Positions 1 to 6,720 of a stretch of DNA of 29,198 bases are shown here, in pieces; the stretch's first letter is position 1; every line of letters starts with the position of its first letter. Where the stretch lies: NCBI GenBank assembly GCA_021372535.1, contig JAJFUH010000171.1:1-29198 (forward strand), in the 5' to 3' direction. The notes under the pieces are model-generated. The model did not search any database and was not told where the DNA came from. It worked only from the letters and a program-made list of their open reading frames with translations. The position numbers were made by a program, and so were the translations under genes. The DNA comes from a bacterium. GTDB taxonomy: Bacteria > Latescibacterota > Latescibacteria > Latescibacterales > Latescibacteraceae.

Positions 1-40
1 CTCCCGCACGTAGCCAGGGACCCCGTATATAACGCACACA

Positions 41-616
41 CTAGTTCGCCGTGCAAACAAGACGAAACTTCATATAGATGACGGGTTCATCCGGAGGAAC
101 GGTCAGCGTCACAACACCCACCACACAGGGATGCTCGAGAGGATACAGCATCCACTTTTCAAACGAGGTTCCTTTCAGTTTTTCCCTCACAACGGTCGAT
201 TTGACGTTGAACACGAGGCTTTTCCCCTCGGGGCCGGTCTTCGTGTAAACACTGTCGGCTTCGAGCCGCACGGGAATGTCCTGATCACGCATCATCACCT
301 CGCCAAGGTGTTCGAGCACCGCCATGAATTTACCGGAGGGCGTATAGAGCTCGCCCCAGGCCCAGCCGTTCAGGCGCCTGAACATGACCAGCCGGATACG
401 ATCATTGCCGAGCTCGATGGATTCATGCCCGTACGCGCCGTGCCTGAAACGCGGCTCGACCGCATTACTGCCAACGGAAGCCGTGACAGCGCCCTGCACA
501 GCAGCTCCGGTCTTTTTTTCCTGAGCATAACCATTTTCCGGCACGTTCCATGCGAGAACCAGGAATACGACAACGATACCACGATACAACAGTCCGCGGA
601 AAGCTTCCGATCCCAT
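41..616 (-). CDS. Exported protein of unknown function, possibly truncated by an in-frame TAG
   Basis: A 191-residue product. I chose the ATG at 616 because a perfect GGAGG lies 6 bases upstream; an ATG at 646 and a TTG at 652 in the same frame lack such a site. The N-terminus is a likely Sec signal peptide (hydrophobic GIVVVFLVLAW, then a probable cleavage site near GYAQ). The mature part has no cysteine cluster or catalytic motif that I recognise; it looks beta-rich (SIELGNDRIRLVMFRR, VVGVVTLTVPPDEPVIYMKFRLV). The frame ends at TAG (41-43), but the same frame stays open from there to the window edge and reads YIRGPWLRAG, which looks like a natural continuation. The gene may therefore be the front of a longer exported protein broken by a nonsense change or sequencing error, or a genuine short protein. 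That it is coding is fairly certain; its function is unknown. Confidence 0.6.
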   Translation of the reverse strand: MGSEAFRGLLYRGIVVVFLVLAWNVPENGYAQEKKTGAAVQGAVTASVGSNAVEPRFRHGAYGHESIELGNDRIRLVMFRRLNGWAWGELYTPSGKFMAVLEHLGEVMMRDQDIPVRLEADSVYTKTGPEGKSLVFNVKSTVVREKLKGTSFEKWMLYPLEHPCVVGVVTLTVPPDEPVIYMKFRLVCTAN

Positions 617-622
617 TCCATT

Positions 623-627
623 CCTCC
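623..627 (-). promoter_or_regulatory. Ribosome binding site that fixes the start at 616
   Basis: On the minus strand AAAGGAGG stands 6 bases before the ATG at 616. It is a strong Shine-Dalgarno match and favours this ATG over the two in-frame start codons further upstream. Confidence 0.75.
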
Positions 628-679
628 TTTTTGAAAACTGTGCCATCGGCAATACCCTTTTTTTATCCCGAAGTTGTTT

Positions 680-784
680 GACAGGATAACAGGATAAAAA
701 AAAGACAAACGAAAGTCACGTATAAAAAAAATTTTATAGAGAATAAGAAAGGACTTTATTTTTCGACAGGATAACAGGATAAAA
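680..784. repeat. Pair of identical 20-bp direct repeats
   Basis: The word GACAGGATAACAGGAT followed by four A occurs at 680-699 and again at 765-784, 85 bp apart start to start. Inside each copy the unit ACAGGATA is itself nearly duplicated. Motifs of the ACAGGATAACAGGAT type are familiar as dispersed intergenic words in several bacterial phyla; that is recollection, not a search result. Confidence 0.75.
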
Positions 785-990
785 CATGATAAAAAAGACA
801 ACAAAAAAATAAGAGTAATTTGGTATACAGTTGAAAATCAGTGAAATGGAGGGTAAAGCGGAAATAGCTGGAAATGCTTGTATTACTTGGAGTTATTTAA
901 AAATGTAAAATTAAAAAAAGGTTCATGTATCTGATGAAAAGTGAACATGGAGATACGAGAGTAAAAAAAGATGGGATTATCAATAAAAGT

Positions 991-3210
991 TTATCTTAAA
1001 AATAAAACTTTTCCTTGGGCTGAATGACTTCCAGCTATGATCTTATAAATATAAACACCGCTTCCTGTTATTATTCCTTCTTTATTTCTTCCATCCCAGA
1101 TACATTCATGTAATCCGGCGCTCATTAAACCATCTTGAATAACCGAAATTTCACGCCCGAGTATGTCGTACATCACCAACCTGACATTGCTTTTTTCATT
1201 AATTTCAAATTGTATCGTTGTGGAAGGGTTGAACGGATTCGGATATGCAGGATGCAGCACAAATGCAGCCGGCTTTTCATCAACACATACAACTGTATCA
1301 ACAGCTTTTGCTGCGATTTTTTCACTTTCGCTATTAGCACCAACTGCCTGAAGCCAATAGTAATACGGAACACCATTTACAGGAACACACTCGTCGATGT
1401 ACTCGTTATTCCCGACAGCTACTGAATCAATATAAACTGTATAAAGCCGTTCATCATATATGAGTGAATCAAGGGAAGAGAATCGCGAAAGAGGTATAGG
1501 ATCGGTAAGTATGTTTGACTGGGAGCGATATATTTTATACCAGTCAACATTACTATCATTTTCGGAAGACGATGCTGTCCAGGAGAGCCGGAGACTATGA
1601 CCATGGTCGCCATCAACATCTGATACAGACAAGTTCGTGGGTGGAGAAAGCCTGATCCCTATTGAAAAGAACTTAACACCGAGATCCTGTATCATTCCTT
1701 TTCCATCGGCGATCCTTACCGAGACGCGGATGGAGAGTGTATCGCCGACCGCAAATGTGGTAGAGGTACGAAAGATCGCCAGGTATATGAGGCCCTCTGT
1801 AGCTTCGGAATGAGAGCTCCCGGACAACGCGAAGGACTTGGTGAAATATCCCGGATTATTGACTTCACCCGCGCTCAATAGCGAACCATCGAGGATATTC
1901 ACTTCCGGTGTGGTGATAAAGGTGGAGCCGTTAAGAGTCCACTCATTATCTGTTATAAACGTCGATGAGGATGATGCGCGGTACTCTGCCTTCGCGGGGT
2001 CCCATGAGAATGCAACCGTAAATCCAGGGACATTTTCCCAATTCTGCGCATAGAGAGCAAACCCTACCAGCGTTCTTTCGCCAATTTTCCCAATATCCTC
2101 CACTCCCTGGTTTCCGGCGGCCAAGAGGTCGGCATCCACCTTAAAACCGGATTTTAGGATGTAGCTTAATATAGAAAAAGGCGCGTCACTTGTATCATAA
2201 ATATTTGAATCAAAGATATCAGTAATTTTTATCCGGCAAATCATAGAAGAAATATCAGGAACAGTCCATGCATATGACCCGCTTGAGGGCGCGTTTGAAA
2301 TTATGGTCGTCCAGGTAACACCACCGTCCACGGTATATTCAATATTAACATTATTATTTGTATTGCCAATCCATGTAATAGTTGTATCCTGGCCCGCGAC
2401 AATAGTTTCCGCTCCGTTGGGATATGTAATGGTCAATGTCGGCTCTGGTATAACGATGGTTTGAATATCGCTCAAAACTATATGCTCCGGATTTCCATCA
2501 ACAGCCTTAACATAGTACTCATAAACACCGGAACGTTCGAAAGTGGAATCCGTATATGATAACGACATAGACTCCACAGTATCTACAAGCACGAAATTTT
2601 CTTCATCATTTTCTTTTTTGTAAACTTCATACTTCTCGACACCGTAAATCGGATGCTGACCGACACCGGCCCATCCGTAGTACCCGACAATACCGTGATC
2701 CTCGGGGACTTGCCAAATCAGAAGGATTACATTTTTTTCATTTAGCTGAATACTGAATGCAATAAAAGGGCTGGGTGATATATTATCTATAGCACCACCC
2801 AAATAAATGTTACTCATCTCACTAATATAAACAACAGGCTTTTCTGCTACCGCTATATCACTTGTTACGTCTTGGTCAGAAGCGCAAAGACCCCACCAAA
2901 AATCACCATTTACAGGTGTGGGTGCCAGAGCTGATGAAAAACCTTCTTTATCATAAAGAGTAGAGGGAAAAACCGCTGTATAAACCCAAGTAGAGTCAGC
3001 GCCAATTGGAGTTAATCTATATAATTGATAAGATTTTACAGAAGTCAAATGCTGGGGTGGAGTTTTAAATTTAACTATAATCCAATGTCCATTGTCATTT
3101 GGAACATCTTTAATAGTAAGTTCTGTTGGAGCTTCTGGTTCAGAAACAGCAAAAACGTTATTGGAATAAATAACGGAAATCATCAAAAACACAATAAATA
3201 TTTTAAACAT
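991..3210 (-). CDS. Secreted multi-domain protein with FN3-like and cohesin-like domains and a type IX/FlgD-like C-terminal tail
   Basis: 739 residues. A signal peptide (hydrophobic core about 4-18, cleavage after VFA near 22) is followed by fibronectin-III-like segments (about 25-125 and 130-255), an Ig-like module with the YPNGAETIVAGQ motif (about 259-347), a cohesin-like region (about 350-520; VGFALYAQNWENVPGFTVAFSWDP), another FN3 segment (about 525-640), and from about 655 a tail with AYPNPFNPSTTIQFEI, MYDILGREI and GSGVYIYKI. That tail is the FlgD-Ig/type IX sorting-like module used in FCB-group bacteria to attach or secrete surface proteins. No enzyme domain is visible, so an adhesive or scaffolding role at the cell surface is the best inference. 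The ATG at 3210 lacks a clear Shine-Dalgarno sequence. The ends of the gene are markedly more AT-rich than the cohesin-like centre (about 1650-2150), suggesting domain shuffling or recent transfer. Confidence 0.85.
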   Translation of the reverse strand: MFKIFIVFLMISVIYSNNVFAVSEPEAPTELTIKDVPNDNGHWIIVKFKTPPQHLTSVKSYQLYRLTPIGADSTWVYTAVFPSTLYDKEGFSSALAPTPVNGDFWWGLCASDQDVTSDIAVAEKPVVYISEMSNIYLGGAIDNISPSPFIAFSIQLNEKNVILLIWQVPEDHGIVGYYGWAGVGQHPIYGVEKYEVYKKENDEENFVLVDTVESMSLSYTDSTFERSGVYEYYVKAVDGNPEHIVLSDIQTIVIPEPTLTITYPNGAETIVAGQDTTITWIGNTNNNVNIEYTVDGGVTWTTIISNAPSSGSYAWTVPDISSMICRIKITDIFDSNIYDTSDAPFSILSYILKSGFKVDADLLAAGNQGVEDIGKIGERTLVGFALYAQNWENVPGFTVAFSWDPAKAEYRASSSSTFITDNEWTLNGSTFITTPEVNILDGSLLSAGEVNNPGYFTKSFALSGSSHSEATEGLIYLAIFRTSTTFAVGDTLSIRVSVRIADGKGMIQDLGVKFFSIGIRLSPPTNLSVSDVDGDHGHSLRLSWTASSSENDSNVDWYKIYRSQSNILTDPIPLSRFSSLDSLIYDERLYTVYIDSVAVGNNEYIDECVPVNGVPYYYWLQAVGANSESEKIAAKAVDTVVCVDEKPAAFVLHPAYPNPFNPSTTIQFEINEKSNVRLVMYDILGREISVIQDGLMSAGLHECIWDGRNKEGIITGSGVYIYKIIAGSHSAQGKVLFLR

Positions 3211-3539
3211 AAGACCGCAATCTACTTTATAATTTGATAATCATTATGGTTGTTTTGATTTTTTAGAATCGCATTTTTATCTCACAACTGAACCCGCCAA
3301 TGCATTTTCTATTTCTAAAAAAATTTCATAAATTATTAAATAGCCTAACATGAATTTCTCCATTTATCGAACACTGGTGATTTATCCAATCAGAAGACCT
3401 CTGGATGCCCAGTGAAACACGATTGAACCACAGAAGATGCGCTATCTTTGTCTATAAGATGTCAAAGAGAGACGCCCACACGACATCGGCTTTAATCGAT
3501 GTTTATAAGGAACTTCTTAATAGGCCAATGATGCGGCTG
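3211..3539. other. Intergenic region, no gene seen
   Basis: AT-rich close to the start of the secreted protein, more balanced towards 3400-3539. The only structure I see is a 6-bp hairpin (ACATCG 3483-3488, loop of 8, CGATGT 3497-3502) 38 bp past the stop of the gene at 3540. It has no T-run on either side, so it is at best a weak terminator. Confidence 0.5.
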
Positions 3540-3995
3540 TCACCTCAGCCCGAATAACTTGGCCAACCAAGCAACAAACAAAGTTAAACCTGATCCTAGC
3601 AAAGATCCTATCACAGCGAAAATGAGTTTCTGTTTCCATTCGAGTGACTTCAACAGCAAGTTCTGATGATCACGAGGTGACCATCCTGGCCTATACCGAA
3701 AGAAACCCTTACAATTGCGTTGCTGTTCCTGAACCATATCGAAGATTTCATCAGCAGGGGGGACACCACAGTAGGACAGATCGAAATTAACCCACAGTGA
3801 TCTGAAACACCATAGCTTTTCAAGAGGTGGACATCCCCCCGCTGTTCCACGCATATGTAGGAGGACCCGGTCAGCGGTGCTCACTTCTTTGTCTTCTAAA
3901 GCAAGAAAACCACAGTCAAGGCATGTGATCCGTCGTGGATGGCGCGCGAACGCAGCCACGTTTCGTCCTATCCTTTTTAACAAGTTCGTTTTCAT
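3540..3995 (-). CDS. Cysteine-rich protein with a C-terminal membrane anchor, unknown family
   Basis: 151 residues from the ATG at 3995; a GTG at 4010 is also possible and neither start has a good ribosome site. Visible features are CLDCGF near residue 25, further cysteines in GGCPP, LWCFR, YCG and NCKGFF, a conserved-looking RYRPGWSPRDH motif, and one transmembrane helix near the C-terminus (LIFAVIGSLLGSGLTLFVAWLA). The cysteines suggest metal binding in a soluble N-terminal domain tethered to the inner membrane by its tail. I have a vague memory of solitary hypothetical proteins with the same Cys-rich head, GFFRYxPGWSP block and tail anchor in unrelated bacteria, which would make this a mobile accessory gene. 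Function is unknown. Confidence 0.65.
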   Translation of the reverse strand: MKTNLLKRIGRNVAAFARHPRRITCLDCGFLALEDKEVSTADRVLLHMRGTAGGCPPLEKLWCFRSLWVNFDLSYCGVPPADEIFDMVQEQQRNCKGFFRYRPGWSPRDHQNLLLKSLEWKQKLIFAVIGSLLGSGLTLFVAWLAKLFGLR

Positions 3996-4150
3996 CAATG
4001 GAATTCCCACACACAGTTACGGATTTCAATCGTCATTTTAGATTTCATGCGGCTTGAAGACCAAGCTGACTGAACTGCCTCTTTAAGACAAACAAACTTA
4101 AAGTTACCAGAGTAAGTGATATGAAGAGCGCTGCCGCGACTCCGGTCGAG

Positions 4151-4164
4151 TGCCTTTAAAGGCA
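4151..4164. repeat. 14-bp perfect palindrome just past the stop of the zinc-ribbon gene
   Basis: TGCCTTTAAAGGCA is perfectly self-complementary and lies 4 bp beyond the TAA at 4168-4170. With no loop and no T-run it is a poor intrinsic terminator; it may be a chance palindrome or a protein-binding site. Confidence 0.4.
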
Positions 4165-4167
4165 GTC

Positions 4168-4566
4168 TTACCCTGTATTATCTGTTTTCCGCTTCTTTGC
4201 TGAGCCATGTTCTTGATGTTTACTCAGAGGCTCTTCACAGTGATGTATGATCTCTCCAGTTCTTGGGTCTGTGATAACCTCTTTATAGTAGTCATTCTCT
4301 CTATTAAATACACGTTCAAGGCGCATCCATTTTTGAATTTTTTTGAATAAGTCTGCTCCAATGGTGCCGAAGATAAAAAGCTTCCTTTTGCCTCCACGCC
4401 TACCCTTGTAGCTAAGTTTTGAGCGAGGTGTGATTTCCCCTCCCGTATCTTTAAAAAAAAGTCGAGAAGTGGAACTACAAGATGGGCATGGCTTCCGTGA
4501 TTCGGGTGGAACTTCTGGTTCATCTTCGAATTCTGTTTTGCAGTTACTACATACAACTCTTTCCAT
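4168..4566 (-). CDS. Small zinc-ribbon protein of unknown function
   Basis: 132 residues from the ATG at 4566. A TTG five codons upstream is also in frame but has no ribosome site, and the ATG puts the zinc ribbon right at the N-terminus as expected. Two CxxC pairs, CSNC (about 6-9) and CPSC (about 27-30), form a typical zinc ribbon. The rest is basic and hydrophilic and ends in a distinctive block, KEVITDPRTGEIIHHCEEPL, followed by SKHQEHGSAKK. I recall this C-terminal block (DPxTGEIIHxCEEPLSxHxGHGSAK) from scattered hypothetical proteins in many phyla, so the family is probably real and widespread, but I know of no function. Nucleic-acid or protein binding is a guess from the zinc ribbon and positive charge. 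It lies between intergenic gaps, without operon partners. Confidence 0.75.
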   Translation of the reverse strand: MERVVCSNCKTEFEDEPEVPPESRKPCPSCSSTSRLFFKDTGGEITPRSKLSYKGRRGGKRKLFIFGTIGADLFKKIQKWMRLERVFNRENDYYKEVITDPRTGEIIHHCEEPLSKHQEHGSAKKRKTDNTG

Positions 4567-5055
4567 AGTATCATAACCCAAGTACGTTGCTCAGTGTTCC
4601 TAAACTTCTTATTATATGGTTTACAGATAAAACATCATTCTGATATTCTATCTATACAACACGTCACCTATCTCAAGCTCATAAAGAGTAAAACTGTCGG
4701 TGCTTATGTCAACAACCATAAAGACATATTATAACTTTAGAAATATACTATCTATTTTATACTAATACAACAAAAATGAAAAAAATATGACACAATAGAC
4801 CGCCAAACCTTGATTTCAGTCCGGCGGTCGATTGCGTTCTCTCATACATGAAAAATCACAATTCGGCGCAATTATCGTACCGTCTATTTTACTATTCGTC
4901 AATCCCCCGCAAACAAATGGATTGTGGCATCCGGGCTTTGCTCGTTCTGCTTTTCCGGACTCTGGAAAACAGCGATCTGAACCTTGCCGAGAACACCGAG
5001 GTCAAGCTGACCGGCTCGGCGACCAGCGCACTGCAACACCGGCGCGCCCTCCTCT
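4567..5055. other. Intergenic region: AT-rich half, hairpin, then GC-rich possible relic
   Basis: From 4567 to about 4797 the sequence is AT-rich and empty, except that it must hold the promoter of the zinc-ribbon gene. A hairpin at 4793-4834 follows. From about 4850 to 5055 the composition becomes GC-rich and several frames on both strands stay open. On the minus strand one frame runs from within the end of the SIS-like gene past its stop (V-T-E-E-E-G-A-P-V-L-Q ... IHLFAGD, then stop at about 4910). I cannot match any of these frames to a family and do not call a gene; a decayed gene end or repeat is possible. Confidence 0.5.
4793..4834 (-). terminator. Candidate rho-independent terminator
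   Basis: GACCGCC (4798-4804) pairs perfectly with GGCGGTC (4823-4829), and after one A/G mismatch CAAT (4793-4796) pairs with ATTG (4831-4834), giving 11 pairs around an 18-nt loop. Read on the minus strand the stem is followed by a T-rich tract (4770-4790: CATATTTTTTTCATTTTTG). This suits termination of transcripts from the SIS-like gene, about 220 bp downstream of its stop. On the plus strand no T-run follows. The long loop and the distance from the gene lower the confidence. Confidence 0.5.
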
Positions 5056-6471
5056 TCAGTAACCCCTTTTCTTGTAAAGCTCTATCATCTGCCAGAAATG
5101 GTCGTATCCACCTTTCAAAGCCACAGACCTGAAAACCGCGGGCACATCCCCGTTTGTCCTGCGCCGGATTTCCTCCACCATCTCCATGCACGATGCCCAG
5201 AAAATCTGATTGAGAAGCGGGCCGGATGTGGGACACACTTTCCTGTCAAAGCCCGGAATGGCAAAAATACCGTATGTATCGCACATGGCGCCGGCATGCA
5301 CATCGGTTTCCTTTGGAACGGTTCTGCCCTCGGGTATTTTTCCGTTTCGTGTCATCGGGCCGATGGATACGACTTTCATCCCAATTTTTCTGAATGTATC
5401 CAGGCTCTTCAGATCGACCTCGTCATCGGGTTTGGATAATCCCATGATTATCAGGTCTTTCGATGATGGCGTTTCTTTTCCTGCCCAGCTCTGCCAGTCC
5501 GTGATGTTGTTATCCTTATCGCATGAAATACCCTGGGTCAGGAGAAGTCCGCCCCGTCTGCCCCTCGATTCGCTCGCAAACCCGCCGTACCGGTCATACC
5601 CGTATACTCTCCCGCCGGACAATACGGAATCGACCGCCATCCGTGCGATCGCGCGAATCGCTCCCATTTCCGAGCCGATAAGCTCCAGCTGGTTCATGAC
5701 CGTGTCGAAATAGTCGTCCATGACAGGGCTTGCGAGTCCGACATTCCTTTTTTCCTCGTTCAGGTTAATCGGGGGCTCATCGCCTCTGACCGGCACGGAT
5801 TTGCCTCTCTGGGCCATAATACGGCATGCATCCGCTGTCATCATCCAGAATGTTACCATGCCGATAACGCCTGATGCCGGGCCCACAGGGGTGGTCATTC
5901 CGGGAACATCCATGAGCGCGCCCACCGTGGTCAGGTTTGTCTCGATCCATATGTCGCACCAGGGACGGATCATGAGCTTTTTGACATGCTCTTCCAGAAG
6001 CTCGTACCCTTGTGCATCGGCGCCCCAGGGCACCGGCATTCCGATGACGAACATATCTTTCGTGTCGACCTCGTCCAGAGAGCCGTTTTCCGTCGATTTA
6101 AGGAAAAGATCGCCGTCCTTCGATTTCTTGGGATCGTAGCCCGGTTTGAAAATTTCCGGGAGACCGTTACGGCCCGGAGGAAGGATATCGATGTTCGGCC
6201 CGTGGCCCATGTCCCATGAACACCAGCAGGTACGCCCTTCCATGTGTTTGGCGGCAATGGCGTGGGATGCTTCGAGCATGTTCTGAGACTGGGTGTTGCG
6301 AATCCATGTCAGCATCTCACGGATTTTTTTGAGATAACGGAACGACAGCGGCAGAGAATTTTTTTCGCCACCGTCATGACCATGATGTTCCTGAGACAAA
6401 GCGATGGATGCTGCGCCTGAAAACAAAGCTGCGAAAAGGGGAATTCGATATAAAGACTCGCGGCGTTTCAT
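5056..6471 (-). CDS. Exported SIS-like (sugar isomerase fold) double-domain protein
   Basis: 471 residues; the ATG at 6471 has GGAG 6 bases upstream. The N-terminus MKRRESLYR followed by a hydrophobic stretch to about residue 26 is a signal peptide, possibly Tat-type because of the RR pair. The next part (YLKKIREMLTWIRNTQSQNMLEASHAIAAKHMEGRTCWCSWDMGHGPNIDILPPGRNG) resembles the start of phosphosugar-binding SIS domains of the DUF2529/YfhH-like sort, where a GTGHS motif follows an AA..I..G helix. A second, similar half starts near 245 (VMNQLELIGSEMGAIRAIARMAVDSVLSGGRVYGYD) with DLIIMGLSKPDDEVD and ends in PAVFRSVALKGGYDHFWQMIELYKKRG, matching the usual PxVFxSxNxxGGDEHN tail of that family. The GHS serine and the DEHN tail are altered (GHG, GYDHF), so sugar-phosphate isomerase activity is doubtful; a periplasmic sugar-binding or unrecognised hydrolytic role is possible. 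It stands alone, with about 250 bp on the upstream side. Confidence 0.6.
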   Translation of the reverse strand: MKRRESLYRIPLFAALFSGAASIALSQEHHGHDGGEKNSLPLSFRYLKKIREMLTWIRNTQSQNMLEASHAIAAKHMEGRTCWCSWDMGHGPNIDILPPGRNGLPEIFKPGYDPKKSKDGDLFLKSTENGSLDEVDTKDMFVIGMPVPWGADAQGYELLEEHVKKLMIRPWCDIWIETNLTTVGALMDVPGMTTPVGPASGVIGMVTFWMMTADACRIMAQRGKSVPVRGDEPPINLNEEKRNVGLASPVMDDYFDTVMNQLELIGSEMGAIRAIARMAVDSVLSGGRVYGYDRYGGFASESRGRRGGLLLTQGISCDKDNNITDWQSWAGKETPSSKDLIIMGLSKPDDEVDLKSLDTFRKIGMKVVSIGPMTRNGKIPEGRTVPKETDVHAGAMCDTYGIFAIPGFDRKVCPTSGPLLNQIFWASCMEMVEEIRRRTNGDVPAVFRSVALKGGYDHFWQMIELYKKRGY

Positions 6472-6495
6472 GATTTTCTCCGGAAATAGTATAAT

Positions 6496-6506
6496 GGAAT
6501 AATTCC
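6496..6506. promoter_or_regulatory. Small palindrome in the leader of the SIS-like gene
   Basis: GGAAT-A-ATTCC is a perfect inverted repeat 25 bp upstream of the start at 6471. On the minus strand TATACT (6487-6492), a possible -10 box, lies right beside it, but I see no good -35 box. This could be an operator; it could also be chance in AT-rich DNA. Confidence 0.25.
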
Positions 6507-6588
6507 GTTTATTTAATTCGAATGTATCTGAAAATATTCATAAACAATTTCACCACGGAGACCTGCTGCGACGGTGCGCCAGCACGGA

Positions 6589-6616
6589 GTAGGGGTAATT
6601 CATGAATTATCCCTAC
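6589..6616. repeat. 28-bp near-perfect palindrome
   Basis: The left arm GTAGGGGTAATTCA (6589-6602) and right arm TGAATTATCCCTAC (6603-6616) pair at 13 of 14 positions by Watson-Crick rules, with a single G.T wobble. The core AATTCATGAATT is a perfect 12-bp palindrome. Sequences of this shape (GTAGGGG...CCCCTAC with a central ATTCATGAAT) are familiar to me as dispersed intergenic palindromes in other bacteria, so I read it as a REP-like element rather than a regulatory site of this gene. Confidence 0.75.
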
Positions 6617-6646
6617 AATGTTACATCTGTCAGGTACGAAAAACAA

Positions 6647-6679
6647 ATCCGCGTAAATCCGTTCGATCCGCGTAAATCC
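6647..6679. repeat. Short tandem direct repeat
   Basis: ATCCGCGTAAATCC occurs at 6647-6660 and 6666-6679, separated by GTTCG (period 19). It is of the 'atccgcgtaaatccg' type often scattered between genes. Together with the palindrome at 6589-6616 and the CACGGAG words at 6554-6588 it makes the whole 6472-6720 gap look like a patchwork of dispersed repeats rather than a leader region. Confidence 0.7.
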
Positions 6680-6720
6680 TTGTTCTATTGTATCTTATAA
6701 ATGATTCTGGCCAACATGCT

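Larger units (their letters stand above)
617..990. other. AT-rich intergenic region with short repeats
   Basis: No credible gene. Minus-strand frames here are low-complexity and run into the neighbouring gene in the wrong frame. The stretch holds a pair of direct repeats (680-699 and 765-784) and, between them, an AT-only inverted repeat (TATAAAA 721-727, TTTTATA 732-738). It presumably contains the promoter of the exported protein at 41-616 and the 3' end of the gene at 991. I see no hairpin followed by a T-run that would be a convincing terminator. Confidence 0.6.

Noticed and set aside
680-784. CRISPR array
   Set aside because: Only two repeat copies with an AT-only spacer region of 65 bp, no regular spacing and no cas genes.
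370-804. 144-codon open frame on the minus strand
   Set aside because: It overlaps the exported protein gene out of frame and its first half is low-complexity AT-rich sequence.
4832-5062. 76- and 94-codon open frames on the plus strand
   Set aside because: They cover the GC-rich tract without motif or homologue that I know; kept only as a possible relic in the findings.
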